DNA from: Janthinobacterium sp. TB1-E2
GTDB lineage: Bacteria; Pseudomonadota; Gammaproteobacteria; Burkholderiales; Burkholderiaceae_D
DNA length: 64,000 nucleotides
Direction of reading: 5' to 3'
NCBI RefSeq assembly: GCF_036885605.1
Contig: NZ_CP142523.1
Location: forward strand, 5,270,001-5,334,000
Position numbers and translations under genes: made by a program. Positions within the stretch are counted from its first letter, which is position 1. Each line of letters begins with the position of its first letter. Shown here piece by piece: positions 6,572 to 16,897 of this stretch. The notes under the pieces were generated by a model. The model worked only from the letters and a program-made list of their open reading frames with translations. It was not told the origin of the DNA and ran no database searches.

Positions 6572-9103
6572 CTAGCCTTCGCGCAGGGTCTGCAGCGGCG
6601 GATGTTTGAGCACATTGCGCAAGCCCAGCCAGCCGCCGGCGATCGCGCACAGGGCGCCGGCCAGCAGGCCGAACGCCCACACGCCGGGCGCAAAGCTCCA
6701 GGCGAACTTGAACTGGTACGTGGCCAGGGCCCAGCCCATGGCGGCCGCGCCCGATGCGGCCAGCAAGCCGGCCAGCGCGCCGACGAGGGAAAACTCGATC
6801 AGCTGCGCCTGCGCCAGCTGCCGCCGCGTGGCGCCCAAGGCGCGCAGCAAGCCCGCTTCGCGCGTGCGCTCATCCTGCGAACCCATCAGGGCCGCATACA
6901 GCACCAGCAAGCCCGAGGCCAGGGTGAAGGCGAAGAGGAATTCAACGGCCGTCACCACCTGGTCCAGCACGCTCTGGATTTGTTTGAGCACGCCGCCCAC
7001 GTCGACCACCGTCAGGTTCGGGTAGTCGCGCAGCAGAGCATTCCCCAGGTCCGCCTGCGCGGGCGGCAGGTGAAACGCCGTGATCCACGTCTGCGGCGTG
7101 TCCGCCATGGCGGCAGGGTTGATGATGACGAAGAAATTGACGCGCATCGAGCCCCATTCCAGCTTGCGCAAACTCGTGATGGCCGCCTCCACGGGCTGGC
7201 CGGCGATGTCGAAGCGCAGCTTGTCGCCCAGTTTCAGCTTCAGGGTCTTGGCGATGCCCTCTTCCACCGACGCTTCGGCAGGCGCGCCGGGCGCATTGGC
7301 GAACCACTTGCCGGCCACCAGCTTGTTTTCTTCCTGCATGGTGGACATCGTCGACAAGTTGAATTCGCGGTCGGCCAGGCCCTTGGCGCGGTCATCCTCG
7401 TAGGTGCTTTCCGTGATGGCGTTGCCGTTCACGGCCACCAGGCGCCCGCGTATCATCGGATACAAGGGCGCGTTGGCCACGCCCGCTTGCGCCAGGCGCG
7501 TGGCGATCGGCTCTTTCTGTTCCGGCAGGATATTGATCATGAAGCGGTTCGGCGCGTCCGGCGGCGTGGCATTACGCCAGGCCACCATCAGGTCGCCGCG
7601 CACCACCGTCAGCAGCAGCAAGGCCATCAAGCCCAGGGCCAGCGACACCACCTGGATGACGGTGGCGCCCGGGCGGCGCTGCAAGGACGTGACGGCAAAG
7701 CGCCAGCCCTGGTGGTTGAAAACGCCGCGCAGGGTTTTCAGCGACTTGATACCCAGCCAGCCGGCCAGGCCGAACAGGGCGAAGCCGCCGAGAAAGCCGG
7801 CCGCCGTCAGCAGCGCCAGTTTCACGTCGCCCGCCTGCCACAACAGCAGCACGACGAAGGCGGCGATGCCCAGGCCATACGTGGCCACGGCCAGCGCCTG
7901 CGGCGGCTCCTGCTCGCGGCGAATCACGCGGTTGTGCGGGACATTGCGCAACTGCAAAATCGGCGGCAGGGCAAAACCCAGCAAGAGCAGCATGCCGGTG
8001 GCCACGCCTTGCAGCGCGGGCAGCATGGACACGGGCGGCAAGTCGTTCTGCACCAGTTTGCCCAAGAGTTCGAGCAGCACCAGGTGGCCGCCGAAACCCA
8101 CTATCACGCCAACGACGCTGCCGGCCAGGCCGACGAGCAGGAATTCGATCACGTACATGGCCGTGACCTGGTTTTGCGTCAAGCCCAGGCAACGCAGCAT
8201 GGCGCACGCGTCCAGGTGGCGCAGCATGAAGCGGCGCGCGGCCATGGCCACGGCGACGGCCGCCAGCATGGCCGACAGCAAGCCGACGAGGGAAAGAAAA
8301 CGGTCGGCGCGGTCCAGGGTCGACTGCATCTGCGGGCTGCCCGATTCCAGCGATTCGATGCGCACGCCCTTGATGGCCTGCGTCTTGATCTGGCTTTCCA
8401 GCCTGGCTTGATATTGCGCAAGCTCGGCGGCCTTGGCGGGTGGCGCCGACAGCAGCAGCCGGTACGACACGCGCGAGCCGTTCTGCACCAGCGCCGTGGC
8501 GGCCAGGTCGCCCAGGGGCAGCATGACTCTCGGGGCGAAGTTCAAGAAGGACGCGCCGCGGTCCGGTTCGCTGGCGATCAGTTGCGTGACCGTAAATGCC
8601 TTGTCACCGAGGGTCAATGTGTCGCCCAGCTTGGCGTTCAGGCTGGACAGGATCGCCGCATCGACCCACAGGGTGCCGGGCGCCGGCACCTGGTCCGTGG
8701 GCCGTCCCACGGCATCCTGCGCTTCGCTCAGTGTGGTCGTGATTTTCAGCTTGCCCCGCTGCGGATAGCCGGGCGAGACGGCCTTGATGGACGCCAGCTG
8801 CGACAGCGACTGCTCGCCCTCGCCCGCCTGCGCCATGCTGGGAAACGTCACCGTGTCGGCCAGGATGAAGCCGCGCTGTTGCGCTTCGGCGCGCCAGGCC
8901 GCATTGACGGGCTGGTCGGCGTTGATGACGAGATCGGCCCCCAGCAGCTGGTGCGCGTCGCGGTTCAAGCCCGCGCGCAGGCGGTCGACGAAGAAGCCGA
9001 CGGCCGACAGGGCCGCCACGGCGACGATCAGCGCGACGAGCAGGAAACGCAGTTGCCCGGCGCGCCAGTCGCGGCCGGTCATTTTCAGGGAGAGGCGGAA
9101 CAT
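6572..9103 (-). CDS. ybbP: YbbP-like FtsX-family ABC transporter permease
   Basis: An 843-residue inner-membrane protein with an N-terminal anchor (RFLLVALIVAVAALSAVGFF), a large periplasmic MacB-type domain, then two FtsX membrane modules (around residues 260-470 and 730-843). The C-terminal segment has the FtsX signature DERTREAGLLRALGATRRQL. The length and double-FtsX layout fit E. coli YbbP, which works with the YbbA ATPase and the TesA thioesterase in lipid/envelope metabolism. No ATPase gene lies beside it: the neighbours are jqsR (convergent) and the deaminase gene, so its ATPase must be elsewhere. The ribosome site before 9103 is weak. Confidence 0.8.
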   Translation of the reverse strand: MFRLSLKMTGRDWRAGQLRFLLVALIVAVAALSAVGFFVDRLRAGLNRDAHQLLGADLVINADQPVNAAWRAEAQQRGFILADTVTFPSMAQAGEGEQSLSQLASIKAVSPGYPQRGKLKITTTLSEAQDAVGRPTDQVPAPGTLWVDAAILSSLNAKLGDTLTLGDKAFTVTQLIASEPDRGASFLNFAPRVMLPLGDLAATALVQNGSRVSYRLLLSAPPAKAAELAQYQARLESQIKTQAIKGVRIESLESGSPQMQSTLDRADRFLSLVGLLSAMLAAVAVAMAARRFMLRHLDACAMLRCLGLTQNQVTAMYVIEFLLVGLAGSVVGVIVGFGGHLVLLELLGKLVQNDLPPVSMLPALQGVATGMLLLLGFALPPILQLRNVPHNRVIRREQEPPQALAVATYGLGIAAFVVLLLWQAGDVKLALLTAAGFLGGFALFGLAGWLGIKSLKTLRGVFNHQGWRFAVTSLQRRPGATVIQVVSLALGLMALLLLTVVRGDLMVAWRNATPPDAPNRFMINILPEQKEPIATRLAQAGVANAPLYPMIRGRLVAVNGNAITESTYEDDRAKGLADREFNLSTMSTMQEENKLVAGKWFANAPGAPAEASVEEGIAKTLKLKLGDKLRFDIAGQPVEAAITSLRKLEWGSMRVNFFVIINPAAMADTPQTWITAFHLPPAQADLGNALLRDYPNLTVVDVGGVLKQIQSVLDQVVTAVEFLFAFTLASGLLVLYAALMGSQDERTREAGLLRALGATRRQLAQAQLIEFSLVGALAGLLAASGAAAMGWALATYQFKFAWSFAPGVWAFGLLAGALCAIAGGWLGLRNVLKHPPLQTLREG

Positions 9104-9139
9104 GGGCGGCGGGTCTTTATGCGAATTGGTTGTGATGCG

Positions 9140-10180
<1,041 letters not shown>

Positions 10181-10466
10181 TTATAGGGTGACGATAAAAA
10201 TGCTGGCTCGCGCACGCGCACGCGCGGCGCGCAGGGCCATCAGACATGCAGGCATCTTAGCGCAAGATGGCCAGCCTCACCGGCGACCGGCCGCCATGGC
10301 GCCGGCTGCGGCAGCGCCACGGCCGGCATCGGCACGCGCTGGCGAATTGTCGTATGATGGTTTAAAAGGCCTACAAAGGTTCATTGAAATTGAGGAAAAA
10401 TTTGATGATTTATCCAATTAAATCAACAATTTACAAACAAGTATTAAGGATATGCTGACATATCTT

Positions 10467-10495
10467 TTGACTTCCTGATCCTTTAGAGCAATAAT
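10467..10495 (+). promoter_or_regulatory. Sigma-70-type promoter for prkA-yeaH-spoVR
   Basis: TTGACT (10467-10472) and AATAAT (10490-10495) are separated by exactly 17 bp, each one mismatch from consensus, in a local AT-rich patch. Transcription would start near 10502 and leave a leader of about 250 nt before the prkA ATG. No sigma-54 GG-N10-GC element was found, although E. coli yeaG is nitrogen-regulated. Confidence 0.5.
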
Positions 10496-10595
10496 TAATT
10501 TCATGGGGTAAAGGTAAGTGCAACAAGCGCTATCAACAGTGAAAAAATAAGCCGGCTGGCCACGTCAGCACACGGCATCAAGCGCCAGTTTTTTG

Positions 10596-10612
10596 GTCCG
10601 GGCAATCCGGAC
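10596..10612 (+). promoter_or_regulatory. Hairpin in the prkA leader
   Basis: GTCCGG and CCGGAC form a perfect 6-bp stem around a 5-nt GCAAT loop. It is not followed by a T-run (a TTTTTT lies upstream instead), so it is not a standard terminator on the plus strand. It may fold in the prkA leader RNA. Confidence 0.3.
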
Positions 10613-10750
10613 TCGCAAAGACAGCCGGGCTTGAAACAACAATAAAAATCGGTACGGGGTACAGAAAAAATTCAGACGGCAAGCCCAGGCGAGTGCCAGG
10701 CGGGCGGCCATGGTGACTGGCAGTTCAGGTTTACATTAAAGGACATTGAC

Positions 10751-12673
10751 ATGACCATTTTTGATAACTATGCAGCACGCTACGAGCGCACCCGCGAAGA
10801 GGAAATGTCGCTCACCGAATACCTGGCCCTGTGCAAGAAGGACAAGCTGACGTATGCCAGCGCGCCCGAACGCATGCTGGCCGCCATCGGCGAGCCGCAG
10901 CTGGTCGACACGCGCAACGACACGCGCTTGTCGCGCATCTTCGCCAACAAGGTGATCAAGATCTATCCCGCCTTCCGCGAGTTCTACGGCACCGAGGAAG
11001 TGATCGAGCAAGTCGTCTCGTATTTCCGCCACGCGGCGCAAGGCCTGGAAGAACGCAAGCAGATCCTGTACTTGCTGGGGCCTGTCGGCGGCGGCAAGTC
11101 ATCCATCGCGGAAAAACTCAAGTCGCTGATGGAACACGTGCCCTTCTATTGCCTGAAAGGCTCGCCCGTCAACGAATCGCCGCTGGGCCTGTTCAACGAG
11201 GAAGAGGACGGCACCATCCTGGAAGAGGATTACGGCATCCCGCGCCGCTACCTGCGCAACATCCCCAGCCCGTGGGCCGTGAAACGCCTGCATGAATACA
11301 ATGGCGATATCAACCAGTTCCGCGTCGTCAAGCGCTATCCTTCCGTGCTGAAACAGATCGCCATTTCGAAAACGGAGCCGGGCGACGAGAACAACCAGGA
11401 TATTTCCTCGCTGGTGGGCAAGGTCGACATCCGCAAGCTGGAAGATTACGCCCAGGACGATCCGGACGCCTACAGCTATTCGGGCGGCCTGTGCCTGGCC
11501 AACCAGGGCTTGATGGAATTCGTGGAAATGTTCAAGGCGCCGATCAAGGTCTTGCACCCCTTGCTGACGGCCACGCAGGAAGGCAACTACAAGGGCACGG
11601 AAGGCTTCGGCGCGATTCCGTTCGACGGCATCATCCTCGCCCACTCGAATGAGTCGGAATGGAAGACGTTCAAGAACAACCGCAACAACGAGGCGTTTCT
11701 TGACCGTATCTATATAGTCAAGGTGCCGTATTGCCTGCGCGTGTCCGATGAAATCAAGATCTACGACAAGCTGGTGGCCAATTCCTCGCTCGTCAAGGCC
11801 CCGTGCGCGCCCGGCACCCTGCGCATGATGGCGCAGTTCGCCATCCTGTCGCGCCTGAAGGATCCGGAAAACTCGAGCATCTTTTCGAAGATGCTCGTCT
11901 ACGATGGCGAAAACCTCAAGGATACGGACCCGAAAGCCAAGTCCATGCACGAATACGTCGATTACGCGGGCGTGGACGAGGGCATGAACGGCCTGTCGAC
12001 GCGCTTTGCCTTCAAGATCCTGTCTAAGGTGTTCAACTTTGACAATTCCGAAGTGGCCGCCAATCCCGTGCATCTATTATATGTACTGGAACAGCAGGTC
12101 GAGCGCGAGCAGTTCGCGCCGGAACTCGAGCAGCGCTACTTCTCGTATATTAAGGAGCACCTGGCGCAGCGCTATGTGGAATTCATCGGCAAGGAGATCC
12201 AGACGGCTTACCTGGAAAGCTATTCGGAATACGGGCAGAATATTTTCGACCGCTACGTGACGTTCGCCGATTTCTGGATACAGGACCAGGAATACCGCGA
12301 TCCGGACACGGGCGAAAGTTTTGACCGCGAGTCGCTGAATAATGAACTGGAAAAGATCGAGAAACCGGCGGGCATTTCCAATCCGAAGGATTTCCGCAAC
12401 GAAATCGTGAACTTCGGCTTGCGCGCCCGGGCTTCGAACGGTGGCAAGAATCCCGCCTGGACCAGTTATGAAAAGTTCCGCACCGTGATTGAAAAGAAAA
12501 TGTTTTCGAATACGGAGGAATTGCTGCCCGTGATTTCCTTCAATGCCAAGGCCAGCGCCGACGATGCCAACAAGCACGCCGACTTCGTGGCCCGCATGGT
12601 GGAAAAAGGCTATACGGCCAAGCAGGTACGCCTGTTATGCGAATGGTACTTGCGCGTACGCAAGTCGTCATAG
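10751..12673 (+). CDS. prkA: PrkA serine protein kinase (AAA+ domain)
   Basis: A 640-residue cytosolic PrkA/YeaG-family protein: an N-terminal AAA+ ATPase domain plus a C-terminal kinase-like region. The Walker A motif is GPVGGGKSS (residues 110-117 region), and the N-terminus MTIFDNYAARYERTREEEMSL is typical. The length equals the family norm (about 640). An AAAGGA ribosome site precedes the ATG. It heads the prkA-yeaH-spoVR cluster, a widely conserved trio linked to stationary-phase and nutrient-stress physiology in enterobacteria. Whether the enzyme is a kinase, an AAA protease or both is debated for the family. Confidence 0.93.
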   Translation: MTIFDNYAARYERTREEEMSLTEYLALCKKDKLTYASAPERMLAAIGEPQLVDTRNDTRLSRIFANKVIKIYPAFREFYGTEEVIEQVVSYFRHAAQGLEERKQILYLLGPVGGGKSSIAEKLKSLMEHVPFYCLKGSPVNESPLGLFNEEEDGTILEEDYGIPRRYLRNIPSPWAVKRLHEYNGDINQFRVVKRYPSVLKQIAISKTEPGDENNQDISSLVGKVDIRKLEDYAQDDPDAYSYSGGLCLANQGLMEFVEMFKAPIKVLHPLLTATQEGNYKGTEGFGAIPFDGIILAHSNESEWKTFKNNRNNEAFLDRIYIVKVPYCLRVSDEIKIYDKLVANSSLVKAPCAPGTLRMMAQFAILSRLKDPENSSIFSKMLVYDGENLKDTDPKAKSMHEYVDYAGVDEGMNGLSTRFAFKILSKVFNFDNSEVAANPVHLLYVLEQQVEREQFAPELEQRYFSYIKEHLAQRYVEFIGKEIQTAYLESYSEYGQNIFDRYVTFADFWIQDQEYRDPDTGESFDRESLNNELEKIEKPAGISNPKDFRNEIVNFGLRARASNGGKNPAWTSYEKFRTVIEKKMFSNTEELLPVISFNAKASADDANKHADFVARMVEKGYTAKQVRLLCEWYLRVRKSS

Positions 12674-12732
12674 CGCGGACAGCGGAGGCGCGTTCCCGCC
12701 TGACGACCGGCGGGGCGCGCGAGACGAGAGGC

Positions 12733-12739
12733 AAGGAGG
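12733..12739 (+). promoter_or_regulatory. Strong Shine-Dalgarno that fixes a TTG start
   Basis: AAGGAGG lies 6 nt before the TTG at 12746, and no in-frame ATG is near it. The encoded N-terminus (TYLIDRRLQSKNKS) begins exactly as in YeaH-family proteins, so the rare TTG start is well supported. Confidence 0.75.
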
Positions 12740-12745
12740 CACCCT

Positions 12746-14014
12746 TTGACATACCTTATCGACAGGCGCTTGCAAAGCAAGAATAAATCCGCCGTCAACC
12801 GCGAGCGTTTCCTGCGGCGTTACAAGGGCCAGATCAAGGATGCCGTGGGGCGCGCCATCAAGGGGCGCTCGATCACGGACGTCGAGAATGGCGAGAAGGT
12901 CAGCATCCCCGTCAAGGACGTGGGCGAACCGTCGTTTGGCCACGCGCATGGCGGCGTATGGGAAGTGGTCAATCCCGGCAACAAGGAATACCTGAAAGGC
13001 GACCAGATCGCCCGGCCGAAAGGCGGCGGCGGTAGCGGGCGGGGCAAGGCGGGCAATAGCGACGAGACGACGGAAGACGATTTCATCTTTGAATTGTCGC
13101 GCGAAGAATTCATGAATTATTTCTTCGAAGACCTGGAATTGCCACACATGGTGAAAACCCAGCTGACGGCCACCACGGAATTCAAGAACCAGCGCGCCGG
13201 CTACAATATGTCGGGCACGCCATCGAACATCCACGTGCTGCGTTCCTTACGCGGCGCGCTGGGCCGGCGCATCGCCGTCGGCGGTGGCGCCCGCAAGCAG
13301 CTGGCGCAGGCCGAGGAAGACCTGGCAACACTGCTGCACGAAGGGGCGCCCGACAGCGACCCGCTCGTCACGGAACTGCGCCGCCTGATCCACCACCTGC
13401 ACACGCGCCTGCTGGCGATTCCCTTCATCGATCCGTTCGACTTGCGCTACAGCAACCGCATCAAGGTACCGAAGCCGATGACGCAAGCCGTCATGTTCTG
13501 CATCATGGACGTCTCCGGCTCCATGGACGAGTCGCGCAAGGACACGGCCAAGCGCTTCTTCATCCTGTTATATCTTTTCCTCAAGCGCGTCTACGACAAG
13601 ATCGAGGTGGTCTTCATCCGCCACCATACGGCGGCGGCCGAAGTGGACGAGCATGAATTCTTCAATTCGCGCGAATCGGGCGGCACCGTCGTGTCGTCCG
13701 CGCTGCACTTGCTCAACACCATCATCGACGAACGCTATGGCGCCGGGCAATGGAACAGCTATGTAGCGCAGGCATCCGACGGCGACAACTGGGACAACGA
13801 TTCCATGCTGTGCCGCCAGTTGCTGATCAATACCATCATGCCCAAGGTGCAGTACTACACCTATGTCGAGATCACCGACGGCCCGCAGCAAAACCTGTGG
13901 GAGCAATATGCGGGCGTGCTCGACCACCACGCCCATTTCGCCATGCAAAAGATCGTCACGCCGGCCGATATCTATCCGGTCTTCCGCGAACTGTTCAAGA
14001 AACAGGTGAAATGA
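12746..14014 (+). CDS. yeaH: YeaH/YhbH family protein (DUF444)
   Basis: A 422-residue DUF444 protein, second gene of the PrkA cluster. The N-terminal part reads TYLIDRRLQSKNKSAVNRERF and has a Gly/Lys-rich linker near residues 88-110. The C-terminal half contains a von Willebrand A-type metal site in MFCIMDVSGSMDESRK (DxSxS). This suggests a protein-protein adaptor, perhaps for PrkA. The start is TTG after a very strong ribosome site. Its stop overlaps the next start (ATGA at 14011-14014), so translation is coupled to spoVR. The biochemical role of the family is unknown. Confidence 0.9.
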   Translation: MTYLIDRRLQSKNKSAVNRERFLRRYKGQIKDAVGRAIKGRSITDVENGEKVSIPVKDVGEPSFGHAHGGVWEVVNPGNKEYLKGDQIARPKGGGGSGRGKAGNSDETTEDDFIFELSREEFMNYFFEDLELPHMVKTQLTATTEFKNQRAGYNMSGTPSNIHVLRSLRGALGRRIAVGGGARKQLAQAEEDLATLLHEGAPDSDPLVTELRRLIHHLHTRLLAIPFIDPFDLRYSNRIKVPKPMTQAVMFCIMDVSGSMDESRKDTAKRFFILLYLFLKRVYDKIEVVFIRHHTAAAEVDEHEFFNSRESGGTVVSSALHLLNTIIDERYGAGQWNSYVAQASDGDNWDNDSMLCRQLLINTIMPKVQYYTYVEITDGPQQNLWEQYAGVLDHHAHFAMQKIVTPADIYPVFRELFKKQVK

Positions 14015-15615
14015 TGAGTGCAGCCTTTGACCGCGCCAGCAATACTCCGGGCGAACCGTTCGTGCGCCTGCGCCACCCGAACGCCCTGCCCGAGCAGTCG
14101 GAATGGACGTTCGAACTGATCGAGCAAATCCACGAGGAAATCCGCCGGGTGGCGAAACAATTTGGCCTCGACACCTATCCGAACCAGCTGGAAATCATCA
14201 CGGCCGAACAGATGATGGATGCCTACACGTCGGTGGGCATGCCCGTCTCGTACAACCATTGGTCGTTCGGCAAGCATTTTCTGTCCACCGAGAAAAGCTA
14301 CAAGCGGGGCCAGATGGGCCTGGCCTACGAGATCGTCATCAACTCGAACCCGTGCATCGCCTATTTAATGGAGGAAAACAGCCTGACCATGCAGTCGCTG
14401 GTGATCGCGCATGCGGCCTACGGGCATAACTCCTTCTTCAAGGGCAATTACCTGTTCCGCGCCTGGACGGATGCGGACGCCATCATCGACTATATGGTGT
14501 TTGCCAAGAATTACATCGCCGAATGCGAACAGCGCCATGGCGTCGACGCCGTGGAACTGCTGCTCGATTCGTGCCACGCCATCCAGAACTATGGCGTGGA
14601 CCGCTACAAGCGCCCGGCGAAACTGTCGATGGCGAAGGAATATGCGCGCCAGAAAGAGCGCGAAGCCTATGTGCAGTCGCAGATCAACCAGCTGTGGCGC
14701 ACCCTGCCCCGGCGCGACGAAGACGAGGATGAGGACGACCAGCGCAAGGCCGCCCCCCGCTTTCCGCCCGAACCCGAGGAAAACCTGCTGTACTTCATCG
14801 AGAAGTATGCGCCGCTGCTGGAACCGTGGCAGCGCGAGATGGTGCGCATCGTGCGCAAGATTTCCCAGTATTTCTATCCGCAGCGCCAAACCCAGGTCAT
14901 GAACGAGGGCTGGGCCACCTTCTGGCACTACACGATATTGAACCAGCTGTACGACGAAGGCGTGGTGGGCGACGGCTTCATGATGGAATTCCTCAAAAGC
15001 CATACCAACGTCGTCTACCAGCCGCCCATCGACAGCCCGTATTACAGCGGCATCAATCCGTATGCGCTGGGTTTTGCCATGATGAGCGACATCCGCCGCA
15101 TCTGCGAGCACCCGACGGACGAAGACCGCGCCTGGTTCCCCGACATGGCCGGCAGCGACTGGCGCAAGAGCCTGGACTTTGCGATGCGCAATTTCAAGGA
15201 TGAAAGCTTCATCGCCCAGTATCTGTCGCCGCGGCTGATCCGCGAATTCCATTTCTTTGCCGTGCTCGACGACGACAAGAATGAAAAGCTGGCCATTTCC
15301 GCCATCCACGACGATGCCGGCTACCGCTACGTGCGCCAGCAGCTGGCCGAGCAGTACAACCTGGGCAACCGCGAGCCGAATATCCAGGTCTGGTCCGTCA
15401 ATACGCGCGACGACCGTGCATTGACCCTGCGCCACACGCAATTCCAGCGCCGCCCGCTGAACCAGCAGGCGGCCGAGGTGCTCAAGCACGTGGCGCGGCT
15501 GTGGGGCTTCGATGTGCACCTCGATACGGTCGACCCGCAGGGCGTCGTCCTGGGCACCCTGAATTGCCGACGGGAAAAACGCAACCGGCGCGACGACCCC
15601 GTTGTCCGGCCATGA
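14011..15615 (+). CDS. spoVR: SpoVR family protein (YcgB-like)
   Basis: A 534-residue SpoVR/YcgB protein, third gene of the cluster and translationally coupled by an ATGA overlap; a second ATG follows at 14014. Conserved stretches include YNHWSFGKHFL, IVINSNPCIAYLMEEN, VIAHAAYGHNSFF and VMNEGWATFWHYTI. The His/Glu-rich segments could bind metal. A run of Asp/Glu sits near residues 235-245. SpoVR is named for Bacillus spore cortex formation, but in proteobacteria it marks stationary or stress physiology with PrkA and YeaH. Molecular function is not established. A terminator follows at 15687. Confidence 0.92.
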   Translation: MMSAAFDRASNTPGEPFVRLRHPNALPEQSEWTFELIEQIHEEIRRVAKQFGLDTYPNQLEIITAEQMMDAYTSVGMPVSYNHWSFGKHFLSTEKSYKRGQMGLAYEIVINSNPCIAYLMEENSLTMQSLVIAHAAYGHNSFFKGNYLFRAWTDADAIIDYMVFAKNYIAECEQRHGVDAVELLLDSCHAIQNYGVDRYKRPAKLSMAKEYARQKEREAYVQSQINQLWRTLPRRDEDEDEDDQRKAAPRFPPEPEENLLYFIEKYAPLLEPWQREMVRIVRKISQYFYPQRQTQVMNEGWATFWHYTILNQLYDEGVVGDGFMMEFLKSHTNVVYQPPIDSPYYSGINPYALGFAMMSDIRRICEHPTDEDRAWFPDMAGSDWRKSLDFAMRNFKDESFIAQYLSPRLIREFHFFAVLDDDKNEKLAISAIHDDAGYRYVRQQLAEQYNLGNREPNIQVWSVNTRDDRALTLRHTQFQRRPLNQQAAEVLKHVARLWGFDVHLDTVDPQGVVLGTLNCRREKRNRRDDPVVRP

Positions 15616-15686
15616 AATGATTTGTTGATAATAATCAATGGCAAGAATATAAGCGTTTCCTATGCCTACATAGGAATTCAGTATGG

Positions 15687-15725
15687 CCTGGCGGCCTCAA
15701 ATGGGCCGCCAGGACCGCCTTTTTT
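15687..15725 (+). terminator. Rho-independent terminator after spoVR
   Basis: CCTGGCGGCC (15687-15696) and GGCCGCCAGG (15704-15713) form a perfect 10-bp GC stem with a short loop. ACCGCC and a T-run (15720-15725) follow. It ends the prkA-yeaH-spoVR transcript. Confidence 0.75.
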
Positions 15726-16154
15726 GACCTGGGTGAAGTGGCTTCCGCACCCGTTTGGTGCGCGCGTGCCGCTAAGTGGTCTGGTTCCGAGGTAAAACAT
15801 TTCCAAAAGGAAAGATTTTCCTCCAAATTTAGCAGTTTCCATATTGAATATCACGAAATATAATTCCGCCATATGGGCACATCGGAGAACTTAGCAGTGG
15901 TAGCCCAAAACGGCTGTAAAAAACCGATAAGACCGCCTTTTTTTCTGTCCGAAAGCGTGCAAAGATGACATAAGCAAGTACGTTTTCAGGGCGCAAAAGC
16001 GCCGAAAATTTAACCGGTTTTAGGCGTTAAAAATCTGTGTAAAATAAAGAATTCGTATGTATAATTCGGCGACGTCCCGGATACGGCTGGAGCTTTGTGT
16101 CGTCATTTTGGGGTTCAGTTGCAAGACAAGAGATGGTATTTGGAGAAAGCAGGC
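15726..16154. other. Gene-free region upstream of tonB
   Basis: No supportable gene. It is less GC-rich than its surroundings. GACCGCCTTTTT, seen after the terminator stem, recurs near 15929. A GGCGC-AAAA-GCGCC hairpin flanked by TTTTC/GAAAA lies around 15984-16008. The tonB promoter is at its right end. Confidence 0.4.
16060..16065 (+). promoter_or_regulatory. Perfect -10 box for tonB-exb operon
   Basis: TATAAT stands 90 nt before the tonB ATG in an AT-rich patch. The bases 16-18 nt upstream do not match TTGACA well, so the promoter may need an activator. A second weaker -10, TAAAAT, is at 16040-16045. No clear 19-bp Fur box was found here. Confidence 0.4.
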
Positions 16155-16811
16155 ATGAATTTTTCGAACGAGAAAAGTCCCAAGAACTACACAGGCATCA
16201 CTATCGTTGTCCTGCTGCACGTTCTCGCGGCTTACGGGATCGTGACGGGCTTGGGCAAGCGGTTGGTCACCAAAATGATGGAACCGGTTGAAACCAAGAT
16301 TATCGAGGAAGTCAAACCGCCTCCACCGAAGGATCTTCCACCGCCACCACCGCCGCCAGAAATGAAAGCGCCACCGCCGCCATTCATTCCGCCAGTCGAG
16401 GTGAACGTGCAGCAGCCGCCACCACAGCAAAACGTGATTGCAAATACGACTGCTGTGAAGCCAGCCACGAATGTATTGGCACCGCCAGCACCGCCTGCAC
16501 AGCCTGCGCCAACTCCTGGACCAGCCAAATCGGTGCGTACACCGGCCGTGGTTGACTTCAGTGTCTGCGAAAAGCCGGCTTATCCAAAGTCGTCGCAGCG
16601 CAATGAGGAAACCGGTGTGGTGACACTGTCGTTCCTGATCGGTGTAGACGGCAAGGTCGCTGATTCGAAGATCGTGAAGTCCAGCGGCTTCAGAGACCTG
16701 GACAAAGCCGCGGTGCAAGGTATCAGCCGCTGTACATTTAAGCCGGCAACAGTTGACGGCAAGCCGGAACAAGGCTGGCAGCAAATGCAATACGTTTGGT
16801 CGCTGGATTAA
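16155..16811 (+). CDS. tonB: TonB energy-transducing protein
   Basis: A 218-residue periplasm-spanning protein that couples the ExbB/ExbD motor to outer-membrane receptors. In order: a short cytoplasmic N-terminus, one membrane anchor (TGITIVVLLHVLAAYGIV), a long Pro/Lys/Glu-rich rod (residues about 48-130) and a C-terminal TonB fold containing CEKPAYPKSSQRNEETG and LIGVDGKVADSKIVKSSGF. GGAGAAAG precedes the ATG at 16155; an ATG at 16095 would add a hydrophilic 20-residue leader and is rejected. It heads an operon with exbB, exbD and exbD2. Codon use (many CCA, GCA, GTG) differs from the flanking GCC/CTG-rich genes. Confidence 0.92.
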   Translation: MNFSNEKSPKNYTGITIVVLLHVLAAYGIVTGLGKRLVTKMMEPVETKIIEEVKPPPPKDLPPPPPPPEMKAPPPPFIPPVEVNVQQPPPQQNVIANTTAVKPATNVLAPPAPPAQPAPTPGPAKSVRTPAVVDFSVCEKPAYPKSSQRNEETGVVTLSFLIGVDGKVADSKIVKSSGFRDLDKAAVQGISRCTFKPATVDGKPEQGWQQMQYVWSLD

Positions 16812-16897
16812 AACCCGAGACAGTTATCCCCTGTCTCACACTATGATTTCGTTGTCATTACGTTCAGCGATCTGTTATTTTTAATTTTGGAGGAAGC

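Noticed and set aside
15620..15640. Fur box for the tonB operon (TTGATAATAATCAA)
   Set aside because: The short dyad lies before the spoVR terminator, about 500 bp from tonB, so it cannot control the tonB promoter in the usual way.
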